The position numbers were made by a program, and so were the translations under genes. Positions 10,601 to 20,998 of a DNA stretch of 64,000 bases are shown piece by piece. Source of the DNA: Nageia nagi (lineage: Eukaryota > Pinophyta). Below the pieces are notes generated by a model, which saw nothing but the letters and a program-made list of their open reading frames with translations, was not told where the DNA came from and searched no databases. The DNA is taken from NCBI GenBank assembly GCA_050084985.1, contig JBITNC010000001.1, positions 77,562,001 to 77,626,000 on the forward strand, given 5' to 3'. How positions within the stretch are numbered: position 1 is the first letter of the stretch; the number at the start of each line of letters is the position of its first letter.

Positions 10601-11240
10601 TTGATGGGAAATAAACTCAAGCATAGAAAAATGGATTAAGAGCTTGAATAAGGTTGCAATGGCTAAAGGGGGTTTGGGTCCACTAGAATATAATGAGTCT
10701 TACCACCATAAAAAACTTGAAGAAACCATGTATCAAAGAGGAAACACCATCCATTAAAATTCAAGGTTAGACCAAAAGAATATTATACTGCATCTCACCC
10801 TCAACAACATGGCAAGGCATAGTAACTGATCTCACTCTAACCTTAATAGGAATCACAACCACCCCTAAAGTTGTAGATAAATTATTATTAAATACCCTGA
10901 TGGCCAAAGTGGAAGCACTCAAATAAGACATAGGGATACTAAGATTCTAAAGCACTATTGTAGATACCACATTGATAACGAATCCTTGATCAATAGTGAC
11001 TCTCTTAACTCCTTTTCCATATATGTATGCAATAATGCAGATAGCTAGGTGTTTCTTAGATTATCTAGGAGTATGATATATCTCATCCATGTAGAAAGTA
11101 ATAGAAGGCCTCATATAGTCTTGAACTATCATATATAAATCCACAAAGGCACTAGGATCATCATTAGATAACTCAATGGTCTTAATTATGTCATTCAAGA
11201 CATCTTGATGAGCTTTGGATTGTTGCAATAAATCCCATAA
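10600..11240 (-). pseudogene. Aspartic protease remnant of element B
   Basis: The minus strand reads VKRVTIDQGFVINVVST, then LAIRVFNNNLSTTLG and MPCHVVEGEMQYNILL, paralleling element E's protease (61781-62386). The catalytic motif normally DTGA/DNGA reads DQGF: the aspartate is kept. It would cleave the Gag-Pol polyprotein; stops disable it. Confidence 0.75.
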
Positions 11241-13803
11241 GGATAACTTGGTAAGAGTTAACCATAACTATTATTCTAATTGATTTTGTATTATGATAGC
11301 TGGTCTAGAAGGTTGAGATGAAACCTAAATATTAACTAGATTTATATACTGATGTGCTCTTGTATCTTGAGGTGGAGGTACTCTCTCACCTCCCTTCATC
11401 ATATAGGTAGCAACATGAACTAGCTCAATGCCCATCATGCCAACAAACTTAGTGGGTAAAGGACCACCATGTGTCACTTGTCTTGACATGGAGGCCATGG
11501 TACTCACTTGGTTTACATTAGGACCATGCTATAGAAAAGGATTTTGATATACCTCCAAATCTCAATTGGGTTGAGCTTGGGTGCTCCTATGGAAACATGA
11601 CCATCATAAATTAATCTTTGAATAGCAGCTCTCAAATGTTGACACTTATTAGTCGCATGCCCCTTCTGATGATGGGAAGCACAAAACTCATCTTCCCTAT
11701 ACCATTTTGGAAATGTACCATTAGGATCCTCTTGTCTTATCTTGGTAAGTGCAAAAAATATTGTATTTAGAAGCTTTTTGAGTATATATTCTATAGGTTC
11801 TACTAATGGTGTTCAATTCCTTTATTATTGTTGTGGTTGCCTTGGTGGTTTAGGTGGTCTTGCTTAGTAATTACCCTTGTTACCTTGATTACCCTAATTA
11901 TGTTGATTATGCTAGCCCTAATGACCTTGGTTACCTTGATCAAACTACAATTGATTGCCTTGATTATGGTATCCTTGATCTTGTTTTTGGTACTAATTTC
12001 TTGGCTGATTGTTCCTTTATCTATGAGGTGCTAGCTAGAGAATTGGTTTGGCTTGATTAACTACATATGTAACTTGGTTTGCTTGCAGCCTAGGCTAAGT
12101 TGGATTGGGATTTCCACCACTATTAAGAGTCTTTTGAGTATTATTATTATCCTTTTTTCTGAGCTTTATTTCACCCTCTTGAAGTTTCACCTCTTCAATG
12201 ATCTTTTCTTAAGTTAAGGCATCTTCAAATGTAAGGTAGCTTTGAATTTGTAGGATAGAAGAGATGTGCTTATTGCAACTCCTAGAGAATATCTTAACCA
12301 AATCCTTTTGGGGAAAACTATAAGGTATATCATTTATTACTACTCTCTAACAAGACACATAATTTGATATAAAATCATTATCAAATTGGGATAATTTACT
12401 CAAATCCATGATGGAATCTCTCTTTCTTATGTTTATCCCAAAGTGATATAGAAACTGATTAGCCAACTGCTCAAAGAAGAAGATACTATGGTGTGACAAG
12501 TTGTTATATCAATCCAAGGTTTTACCTACTAAAGTCATGCAAAAGGTCCTTAACATGAGAATGTCATCATTAGTTATGATATAGCATGAATACTTAAAGT
12601 GCCTTAAATGTTCTCTAGGATCCTCCTTTTCCTTAAACTTATCCATATTTGGAACCTCAAATTTATAAGGAAAATTCTTTATAGGAATGGATGGATGGAT
12701 TGGTTCATTACAAATATATCCATAAGATAACTTGGAATTGCCTTGATTATTAATCCTTTGCTCTATCTCTTGCAACTTATTAAGAATCTCATTGTGGAGT
12801 GGATGGAGAATATGATCCGACAACCTAATAGCTTGGAGTTTGATAGGAATTGGTTGCTTGTTATTTCCCTTGAGATTAATAAACTAGCTGTGTCAAGGTA
12901 ACAATCATTTGTTATGTATTATGGGGTTGGACTATGAACCCTTGTGCCACTTGGTTATGTAAAGACAGAAATTGAGATTGTCCAAGGGATGGGTCTTGAA
13001 CTTGTTGAAAAGATTGGAAATATTTTTGTGTAGAAGTAAGGTCCTTGGGTTTAGGACCAACATATGCTTGTGTATGATTAGGATTTTGAGAATTAGCATA
13101 TGTAAGTATAGTAACTTGAGAAGAAGAAGGAGCTTGAGACATCACATTAATGTGCACCCTAGTTTGGGAAACTTCAAGTGACACATATCATGGAATGGTC
13201 TCTTGAGGATTAGGATTAATCATGTTTCTAGGTGCTATGGGCTCTTATTGATAGGATAAATAAGGTTGGTCAACCATAGCAATGTGGGGAGGGTTTGTAA
13301 TCCTCAATATTTGTGGATTAACATTTACCTCTTTCTCTTTATGGGTGCCCACAACTTATGCAAATCATTTGGCCTTTTTAAGCCTATACCACTTATTAAA
13401 CATTTGGGCTCTCTCCTCATCATCATGGTGAGGGGTGCTTAATGATCCCAAAGTGGGGGGTTCAATTTAGGAGTGATAATATTAGACCAAATGGTCCACA
13501 TGAGAAATTAATGGAGCTTGAGGCAAGGTTGATGAAACTTATTGAGATTGAGGCCAAGGAGGAGGAATAAAAGTAGACTAGTCTCTTCTTTCCATCTCAT
13601 CTTGGAAAATAAGCTTATGGGCCTTCATCTTCTATAAACTGATAGCAGGAGAATCAAGAGGCTCATGTGGTGGAGGTTTAATGTAGTAAAAAGGCATGTT
13701 AGATGGTGGAGTATTACCATAGGCAAGATCATAATGGTAAATGGCACTATAAGGATCATTAAGGGTGAATTTGTTTCAGTTATGGAATGAAGTTTCCATA
13801 GTG
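11240..13803 (-). pseudogene. gag: gag of element B, C-terminal part, split by Cop1
   Basis: Minus-strand gag, mostly one frame with many TAG/TAA stops. The core is at 12509-12823 (FEVPNMDKFKEKEDPREH, then LRHFKYSCYIITNDD). A Gly/Asn/Gln-rich stretch at about 11830-12060 and a zinc-binding-like GHATNKCQHLRAAIQRL near 11600 follow. Upstream, a Pro/Ser/Gln-rich N-terminal region occupies 12900-13803. The gene continues at 20999 across the Cop1 insertion. Capsid and RNA-packaging protein by family. Confidence 0.8.
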
Positions 13804-14280
13804 ACAACTGTTGAGTATGTGTGATTGAGAAGTATGATTGTAATTGTTGTCAACAAGGGATTGATCGGGTTCCGGAAGGGTGACCAAGTTCCGGAAGAGA
13901 AGAGTGACTGTTTGATCGGGTTCCGGAGGTTTGACTGTGTTCCGGAAGAGAGTGTGATTGGTTGATCTAGTTCCGGAAGAAGATGATGTCAGCGATTTTG
14001 AGCTTTCACGAAGAACCGGGGTCCGGAGATAATGAGATCAGTAAGGAGCGATCAAAGAGCCAGAGCTAGAGCGGAAAACATTCCGGAAGCAAGAGATGAC
14101 GTCACAAGGAGAACGATGCTCACATTTGTGAATACAACCGGCGTCCGGAAGAATTAAGGTCAGCAAAGAGTGATAAATGAGTTCGGAAATGATGACATCA
14201 TGAGGAAAGCGTTATACTCTATTTCTGGAGTCCGGAAGTGATGACATCATGATGCAGAGTTCAAAAATCCGGAGTTAAAC

Positions 14281-14420
14281 GTCCGAAGAAGAAAAGGTCC
14301 GGAGAAGAAAAGGTCCGGAGAAGAAAAAGTCCGGAGAAGAAGAAGTCCGGAGAAGAAGAAGTCCGGAGAAGAAAAAGTTCGGAGAAGAAAAGTTTCGGAG
14401 AAGAAAAAGTCCGGAGACAA
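14281..14420 (+). repeat. 16-bp minisatellite in Cop1 5' LTR, 9 units
   Basis: Units of GTCCGGAGAAGAAAAR (15-17 bp). The homologous array in the 3' LTR has 26 units. Long frames on the minus strand here (Ser-Pro-Asp-Phe-Phe-rich) are produced by the repeat and are not genes. Confidence 0.95.
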
Positions 14421-14849
14421 AAGTTTTGAAAATGATGACATCATGCGGGAAGCGTTTTACTCTATTTCCGGAGTCCGGAGAGGATGACATCGCAGTGTAT
14501 ACAGTAAACATCCGGTAAGCAAGGAAGACAGTCTGGAATTATCAGAAAAGCTATTATGAAGAAGACAAAGGGTCCGAAATCGTAAGAAATACCATAATAA
14601 AGAATAAAAGAGTCTGGAATTAGCTGAAATCCATAGAGAAAGAGGTATACTTGTCAAAACAACTCTGTATGAGAAATAGAGGCGTTCATCAGTTACAAAC
14701 AAGGATTCTTTTAATAACGTATAATGATTGGAACAGTTTCTTGGAGAGTTCTTGACGTGTAACGGTTAAGTACAGAAATCATGTGTAGAATGAATGCATG
14801 AAAAGGAGCAGAGAATTGCAGAATGAAGAGGGTGTGGAAATGACGAGAA

Positions 14850-15095
14850 GTTATGAATGCACAGCTCGAGGAGAGGAGAAGTTATGAATGCACAGCTCGA
14901 GGAAAGTAGAAGTTATGAATGCACAGCTCGAGGAGAGTAATAGTTGAGATTGTACAGCTCAAGGAGAGGAGAAGTTATGAATGCACAGCTCGAGGAGAGT
15001 AGTAGCTGAGATTGCACAGCTTGAGGAGAATGAAAGTTATGAATGCACAGCTCGAGGAAAGCGGTAGTTGAGATTGCACAGCTCAAGGAGTAAGC
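14850..15095 (+). repeat. ~31-bp repeat in Cop1 5' LTR
   Basis: About eight copies of a unit containing GTTATGAATGCACAGCTCGAG, alternating with the variant GTTGAGATTGCACAGCTCAAG, just upstream of the TATA box. The spacing suggests a repeated promoter element; function inferred only from position. The 3' LTR copy is at about 19902-20147. Confidence 0.88.
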
Positions 15096-15110
15096 AATGG
15101 GATATGTAGA

Positions 15111-15120
15111 TATATATAAG
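15111..15120 (+). promoter_or_regulatory. TATA box of Cop1 LTR promoter
   Basis: TATATATAAG, directly after the 31-bp repeats and before the transcribed-looking R/U5 part. The 3' LTR copy is at 20164-20173. Confidence 0.6.
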
Positions 15121-15186
15121 TTATGATTTTACAGTGCAGCTTCTTGGGGGTTGACAGATGTGTGTGTGGTGTGATAAGTGAAGTGC

Positions 15187-15364
15187 CGAAGTAAAGGCAA
15201 TAGTGTGTAATGCGGTGAGAAAAGAAGTACGTGAAAGGAGCAAACCGTGTAAAGGAAGCGAGTATCCAGAGTATGCGAAGTAAAGGCAATAGTGTGTAAT
15301 GCGGTGAGAAAAGAAGTACGTGAAAGGAGCAAACCGTGTAAAGGAAGCGAGTATCCAGAGTATG
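15187..15364 (+). repeat. 89-bp tandem duplication in Cop1 5' LTR
   Basis: Two exact-looking copies of a unit starting CGAAGTAAAGGCAATAGTG and ending TATCCAGAGTATG, followed by a partial third. Present identically in the 3' LTR (about 20238-20415). Confidence 0.9.
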
Positions 15365-15499
15365 TGAAGTGAAAGCAAGTGCTGTGTGTAAAGTGAAGTA
15401 TCCGAAGTGTATGCCGTGAGCATTAGAGCTAGACCATTGAGGGTCTTCTAGAACTGTATTCTTTCATCTTGAATGATGTCTCAAGTGGGTGCTTGATAA

Positions 15500-15720
15500 G
15501 TGGTAGTTGGTGCTACCCTTCACAGTTGGTGCTGTGAGTTTGAGAGCTGGAGTTGGTGCTCCAGGCAGTTGGTGCTGCTATTCTCAGAGTGGTAGTTGGT
15601 GCTACCCTTCACGGTTGGTGCTGTGAGTTTGAGATCTGGAGTTGGTGCTCCAGGCAGTTGGTGCTGCCATTCTCAGAGTGGTAGTCGGTGCTACCCTTCA
15701 CAGTTGGTGCTGTGAATCTG
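15500..15720 (+). repeat. TTGGTGCT-rich repeats in Cop1 5' LTR
   Basis: A roughly 105-bp compound unit, repeated about twice, built of small hairpins such as GGTAGTTGGTGCTACC, CAGTTGGTGCTG and GGAGTTGGTGCTCC. Each TTGGTGCT sits in the loop of a short inverted repeat. The same hairpins occur in Cop2 LTRs and in the Cop1 3' LTR (20553-20765). Confidence 0.85.
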
Positions 15721-15943
15721 TAAGCTTTATTTAATGGCTGGATTTGGATTGGTGTCCAAGCAGTCAAATTCGGGGATGTAGCCAATCTGGTGAACCTCGT
15801 TACATCTGGTGTTATGTGATGTGCTGGTGTGATTGCTTATTTTTCTCTGGCTTTTAATCTGTCATTATTTGAAGATTAAATTCATAGTTTTTATATACAC
15901 TGATTCACCCCCCCCCTCTCAGTGTCACTCGAAGAACAACAAT

Positions 15944-15955
15944 TGGTATCAGAGC
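15944..15955 (+). other. Primer-binding site of Cop1
   Basis: TGGTATCAGAGC, two bases after the LTR: the standard copia site complementary to the 3' end of initiator methionine tRNA. Confidence 0.95.
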
Positions 15956-16005
15956 CAGGTTCCTAAATAGGCTATAACAGCTAAGGAGATCCGGGTAGTG
16001 GCACT

Positions 16006-18141
16006 ATGGCAAGCGGCGAAGGTTTCTCATCTAACAAGGCACCTCTCTTTGATGGAAACAATTATGCTTTCTGGAAAATTCGAATGAAGACTTATCTCAG
16101 TGCGTTGGGTTTTGGCACTTGGAATGCTGTTAAAAGGGGTTACACTCCTCCCCCTACAGGTCCATCAGATGAAGCAGAAAGAAAGGCATTTGAATATGAT
16201 GCCAAAGCAAGAAATGCTCTAATGTGTGGTCTTGTGGATAGCGAACTGGTAAAAGTTATGGCATGCAAGTCTGCTAAAGAAATGTGGAATAAGTTGAAAA
16301 GTATTCACGAAGGAGATGACAAAGTCAAGGAAGCAAAACTCCAAACTCATAGAGCTCAATTTGAAGGCCTAAAGATGAATGAAGATGAAACCATCGAAGC
16401 CTACATGCTAAGAGTAAATGAAATTACTAATGCAATCAGAGGTCTTGGGGAAGAAATTGAAGATCATGTCATCGTAAAAAGGGTACTGCGATCTCTCACC
16501 TCTCGCTTTGATTCAAAGGTGTCTGCTATTGAAGAAGCCAAAGATTTGAAAACCTTCAGCATGGATGAACTGCATGGATCGCTGACTGCTTATGAAATGA
16601 GGATCGGAAAAGCAAAACATTCAGAAAAGGAAGCAGTGTTCAAAGCCAGTAACAGTACCAAAGCCAAAGTAGATTCTGACGATGAGGAACAATCGGATGA
16701 AGTAGAAGCAAACTTCATCAAAAAGCTAAAAAGGGGAAAAGGTAAGTATAAAGGCAAGCTGCCATTTAAATGTTTCAACTGTGGTGGTATTGGTCATTTC
16801 ATTTCGAAATGTCCATTTAGAAAAACTGATAAAGATGATCAAGAATCACATTTTGAGAAAAACCAAAAATTAAAATCTCATGCTCGAAATAGAAGGTCAA
16901 ATAGACAAAGCTTCACATCTAGACATGAAGACTCCACTGATGATGATTCCAGTAGTGAATCAGAAAAAGAATACAATGGAGTATCGTTTATGGCATTTGA
17001 AGAGAAACTGAATAAAGAAAATCAAATTGACCAAAAACATAAAAAGGAAGAGATAGATGAAGAAAATGACTCCGAGATTGAGTATGATATTGAAGAAGAA
17101 CTAATGACAGCATTGAGTGAATTGAATATAGAAGTAAAGAAAAATAAGATACTCTCAAAAAGGTGTAATGATGCAAGTAATACTATAGAAAACCTAAAAA
17201 TAGAAGTGGAAGAATCCAAGAGGATAAATGAGAGTTTGGAGGAACAGCTTCTTGAGAAAGTTAAGAACTGTAGTAAGCTCGAAGAAGAAATAACTGGGCT
17301 ACGTGTGCAACTGGAGGAAGCTACCAAGAAAATCAGCTCCTATGAATATCTAGAAGGAAGGTCGACAAAACTTAGCGAAATCATCAACAGTCAAAGAATG
17401 TTTTCTGATAAATCTGGTCTAGGATATGAACAAGGACAATCCTCCAGTAACATAAAAGAGGAAAACATAAAAGAAACCAAGAAAGAGGAAAGTAGCTCAG
17501 GACTGGAGGATGATGGCTTCACTCAAGTGCATTCCAGAAGAAGACCTTATGCAGGACAAAGAAGAACTCAGCAATGTAATAGCTACATCCATCCCTTCAA
17601 TGGATACTGTTTCAAGTGCAATGAGTATGGACACAAGACTGCTGAATGTAAGTATAATATCACTTCAAGAACCTTTGTTACTAAAAATGCATTCGGCTCA
17701 CTAATGGAGTATCCTGTTGAGTGTTACAACTGTCATGAATATGGACACATTGCCAGATTCTGCAGAAATAATCATGGCATGAGGTTCTTCCCACGAAGAC
17801 AATTTCCTTCCATAAGACAGAATAAAGAGTTTCAGAGCAGTCATCTACAGAAAGAAGAAAAGTATAATAAGAAACAAAAAGCTGAAACAAAAGTAAAACA
17901 AGTCTGGAAAGAAAAGGAGAAACCCAGAGAGAGTAAAGAGTCCTTAATTGCTCAAACAGAGTTAAAAGCTCAAAGCAAACCATCACCATGGATATTAGAC
18001 AGCGGATGCTCAAGTCACATGACAGGTGACAAGAAGAAACTTCAAAGACTACAGGAATATGAAGTTGGATTTGGAAATGATGATTGGCTTTGGCATAAGA
18101 ACAGTAAGAGATATGCCCAGTATCAGCAAACCAATAAATAA
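16006..18141 (+). CDS. gag: Gag of Cop1 with fused protease and pre-integrase remnants (711 aa)
   Basis: Uninterrupted 711-residue frame, first ATG after the primer site. Residues 10-200 are the copia gag (UBN2-type) domain (LFDGNNYAFWKIRMKTYL). Three CCHC zinc knuckles follow: CFNCGGIGHFISKC at about 256, CFKCNEYGHKTAEC at about 535, CYNCHEYGHIARFC at about 573. A long Glu/Lys-rich coiled coil (about 340-470) lies between the first two. A protease start with catalytic Asp at about 665 (ILDSGCSSHMTG) runs directly into a pre-integrase scrap (NDDWLWHK) because of internal deletions, giving a novel C terminus. It should form virus-like particles and package RNA, but lacks a complete protease. 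The first, second and third knuckles allow nucleic-acid binding. It is a multi-kilobase intact frame among decayed neighbours. Confidence 0.93.
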   Translation: MASGEGFSSNKAPLFDGNNYAFWKIRMKTYLSALGFGTWNAVKRGYTPPPTGPSDEAERKAFEYDAKARNALMCGLVDSELVKVMACKSAKEMWNKLKSIHEGDDKVKEAKLQTHRAQFEGLKMNEDETIEAYMLRVNEITNAIRGLGEEIEDHVIVKRVLRSLTSRFDSKVSAIEEAKDLKTFSMDELHGSLTAYEMRIGKAKHSEKEAVFKASNSTKAKVDSDDEEQSDEVEANFIKKLKRGKGKYKGKLPFKCFNCGGIGHFISKCPFRKTDKDDQESHFEKNQKLKSHARNRRSNRQSFTSRHEDSTDDDSSSESEKEYNGVSFMAFEEKLNKENQIDQKHKKEEIDEENDSEIEYDIEEELMTALSELNIEVKKNKILSKRCNDASNTIENLKIEVEESKRINESLEEQLLEKVKNCSKLEEEITGLRVQLEEATKKISSYEYLEGRSTKLSEIINSQRMFSDKSGLGYEQGQSSSNIKEENIKETKKEESSSGLEDDGFTQVHSRRRPYAGQRRTQQCNSYIHPFNGYCFKCNEYGHKTAECKYNITSRTFVTKNAFGSLMEYPVECYNCHEYGHIARFCRNNHGMRFFPRRQFPSIRQNKEFQSSHLQKEEKYNKKQKAETKVKQVWKEKEKPRESKESLIAQTELKAQSKPSPWILDSGCSSHMTGDKKKLQRLQEYEVGFGNDDWLWHKNSKRYAQYQQTNK

Positions 18142-18589
18142 AATTTGTGATTCATGCAAACATCGACCTATGCGGACCAATGAGAACACACAGTGTAAAT
18201 AGAGATAAGTATTTTATTCTGTTCATAAATGATTATTCAAGAATAACTTGGGTGAAATTTTTGAAACATAAATCTGAAGTTTTTTAAATGTTCAAAGCAT
18301 TTAGAAATCAAAAAGAAAGAGTGACGCAAGGAGAAGTATTTGATTATTCAAGCTAGGAGTTGTCTTTCCCAAGCATTAGCTAGTTCTGGACGTCACATTC
18401 TCAGGGGGAGTGCTTATTTTTTTTCTTGTATTGCTTCTGTGTATCCTGTGTTCATGTATACTACTGATTTCCTGAAAATGTCCGGTATGGACTCAGGGGG
18501 AGTCTGTAAATGCCCTTTGTTATTGTTGACAAAGGGGGAGAGAAAAGTCCCGATCTTGTGGTGTTGCCAACAATTCCAAAGGGGGAGAT
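18142..18589 (+). pseudogene. Deleted pol remnant and 3' untranslated region of Cop1
   Basis: 18150-18310 matches the integrase of Cop2 (27900-28050) in which DKYFILF and DYSR are visible, with stops. The sequence then jumps, near an AAAGAAAGAGTG match, to the last RNase H codons (Cop2 30265) and again to CAAGCTAGGAG near the pol end. Integrase core, RT and RNase H are gone. The rest has repeated GGGGGAG runs (18413, 18496, 18533), and CAAAGGGGGAGA at 18576-18588 is the polypurine tract. Confidence 0.88.
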
Positions 18590-20993
18590 TGTTGAGTATG
18601 TGTGATTGAGAAGTATGATTGTAATTGTTGTCAACAAGGGATTGATCGGGTTCCGGAAGGGTGACCAAGTTCCGGAAGAGAAGAGTGACTGTTTGATCGG
18701 GTTCCGGAGGTTTGACTGTGTTCCGGAAGAGAGTGTGATTGGTTGATCTAGTTCCGGAAGAAGATGATGTCAGCGATTTTGAGCTTTCACGAAGAACCGG
18801 GGTCCGGAGATAATGAGATCAGTAAGGAGCGATCAAAGAGCCAGAGCTAGAGCGGAAAACATTCCGGAAGCAAGAGATGACGTCACAAGGAGAACGATGC
18901 TCACATTTGTGAATACAACCGGCGTCCGGAAGAATTAAGGTCAGCAAAGAGTGATAAATGAGTTCGGAAATGATGACATCATGAGGAAAGCGTTATACTC
19001 TATTTCTGGAGTCCGGAAGTGATGACATCATGATGCAGAGTTCAAAAATCCGGAGTTAAACGTCCGAAGAAGAAAAGGTCCGGAGAAGAAAAGGTCCGGA
19101 GAAGAAAACGTCCGGAGAAGAAAAGGTCCGGAGAAGAAAAAGTCCAGAGAAGAAGAGGTCCGGAGAAGAAGAAGTCCGGAGAAGAAAAAGTTCGGAGAAG
19201 AAAAGTTCCGGAGAAGAAAAAGTCCGGAGAAGAAAACGTCCGGAGAAGAAAACGTCCGGAGAAGAAAAGGTCCGGAGAAGAAAAGGTCCGGAGAAGAAAA
19301 AGTCCGGAGAAGAAGAGGTCCGGAGAAGAAGAGGTCCGGAGAAGAAAAGTTCCGGAGAAGAAAAAGTCCGGAGAAGAAAAAGTCCGGAGAAGAAGAAGTC
19401 CGGAGAAGAAGAAGTCCGGAGAAGAAAAAGTTCGGAGAAGAAAAGTTTCGGAGAAGAAAAAGTCCGGAGACAAAAGTTTTGAAAATGATGACATCATGCG
19501 GGAAGCGTTTTACTCTATTTCCGGAGTCCGGAGAGGATGACATCGCAGTGTATACAGTAAACATCCGGTAAGCAAGGAAGACAGTCTGGAATTATCAGAA
19601 AAGCTATTATGAAGAAGACAAAGGGTCCGAAATCGTAAGAAATACCATAATAAAGAATAAAAGAGTCTGGAATTAGCTGAAATCCATAGAGAAAGAGGTA
19701 TACTTGTCAAAACAACTCTGTATGAGAAATAGAGGCGTTCATCAGTTACAAACAAGGATTCTTTTAATAACGTATAATGATTGGAACAGTTTCTTGGAGA
19801 GTTCTTGACGTGTAACGGTTAAGTACAGAAATCATGTGTAGAATGAATGCATGAAAAGGAGCAGAGAATTGCAGAATGAAGAGGGTGTGGAAATGACGAG
19901 AAGTTATGAATGCACAGCTCGAGGAGAGGAGAAGTTATGAATGCACAGCTCGAGGAAAGTAGAAGTTATGAATGCACAGCTCGAGGAGAGTAATAGTTGA
20001 GATTGTACAGCTCAAGGAGAGGAGAAGTTATGAATGCACAGCTCGAGGAGAGTAGTAGCTGAGATTGCACAGCTTGAGGAGAATGAAAGTTATGAATGCA
20101 CAGCTCGAGGAAAGCGGTAGTTGAGATTGCACAGCTCAAGGAGTAAGCAATGGGATATGTAGATATATATAAGTTATGATTTTACAGTGCAGCTTCTTGG
20201 GGGTTGACAGAGTGTGTGTGGTGTGATAAGTGAAGTGCCGAAGTAAAGGCAATAGTGTGTAATGCGGTGAGAAAAGAAGTACGTGAAAGGAGCAAACCGT
20301 GTAAAGGAAGCGAGTATCCAGAGTATGCGAAGTAAAGGCAATAGTGTGTAATGCGGTGAGAAAAGAAGTACGTGAAAGGAGCAAACCGTGTAAAGGAAGC
20401 GAGTATCCAGAGTATGTGAAGTGAAAGCAAGTGCTGTGTGTAAAGTGAAGTATCCGAAGTGTATGCCGTGAGCATTAGAGCTAGACCATTGAGGGTCTTC
20501 TAGAACTGTATTCTTTCATCTTGAATGATGTCTCAAGTGGGTGCTTGATAAGTGGTAGTTGGTGCTACCCTTCACAGTTGGTGCTGTGAGTTTGAGAGCT
20601 GGAGTTGGTGCTCCAGGCAGTTGGTGCTGCTATTCTCAGAGTGGTAGTTGGTGCTACCCTTCACGGTTGGTGCTGTGAGTTTGAGATCTGGAGTTGGTGC
20701 TCCAGGCAGTTGGTGCTGCCATTCTCAGAGTGGTAGTCGGTGCTACCCTTCACAGTTGGTGCTGTGAATCTGTAAGCTTTATTTAATGGCTGGATTTGGA
20801 TTGGTGTCCAAGCAGTCAAATTCGGGGATGTAGCCAATCTGGTGAACCTCGTTACATCTGGTGTTATGTGATGTGCTGGTGTGATTGCTTATTTTTCTCT
20901 GGCTTTTAATCTGTCATTATTTGAAGATTAAATTCATAGTTTTTATATACACTGATTCACCCCCCCCCTCTCAGTGTCACTCGAAGAACAACA
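18590..20993 (+). repeat. 3' LTR of Cop1 (2404 bp)
   Basis: Same as 13809-15941 except the expanded minisatellite and one deleted base near 20212 (GACAGAGTGTG against GACAGATGTGTG). Ends CGAAGAACAACA at 20993, followed by the ACAAC target duplication. Confidence 0.95.
19062..19476 (+). repeat. 16-bp minisatellite in Cop1 3' LTR, 26 units
   Basis: Units of GTCCGGAGAAGAAAAR with last-base variants (C, G or A) and AAGAAG variants. A block of variants looks duplicated inside the array. It has 17 more units than the 5' LTR array (about 272 bp), which accounts for the whole LTR length difference together with the 1-bp indel. Confidence 0.93.
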
Positions 20994-20998
20994 ACAAC

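Larger units (their letters stand above)
13809..15941 (+). repeat. 5' LTR of Cop1 (2133 bp)
   Basis: Starts TGTTGAGTATGTG and ends GAAGAACAACA. It contains, in order: many TTCCGGAA/TCCGGA palindromes, TGACGTCA at 14097-14104 and three TGACATCA sites (14193, 14242, 14436), a 9-unit minisatellite, a roughly 31-bp repeat, a TATA box (TATATATAAG, 15111-15120), an 89-bp tandem duplication and a TTGGTGCT-rich repeat. Confidence 0.95.
13804..20998 (+). mobile_element. Cop1: young gag-only Ty1/copia LTR retrotransposon
   Basis: Complete insertion with a perfect 5-bp duplication ACAAC at 13804-13808 and 20994-20998. LTRs are 2133 and 2404 bp; by eye they are identical apart from 17 extra minisatellite units and a 1-bp indel, so the insertion is very recent. 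The 2.65-kb interior holds an initiator-Met-tRNA-type primer site, an uninterrupted gag and small remnants of protease, integrase and RNase H joined by deletions. Full-length relative Cop2 shows what was lost. It must have been mobilised by proteins from an autonomous relative. It sits in the gag of element B. Confidence 0.95.

Noticed and set aside
15121-15423. Minus-strand frames of 67-100 codons in the Cop1 LTR
   Set aside because: Generated by the 89-bp duplication; the same frames appear in the 3' LTR and have no domain.
19028-19564. 178-codon minus-strand frame (and 14247-14511, 19042-19497) rich in Ser-Pro-Asp-Phe-Phe
   Set aside because: Produced entirely by the 16-bp minisatellite in the Cop1 LTRs; two overlapping frames are open at once and length follows unit number.
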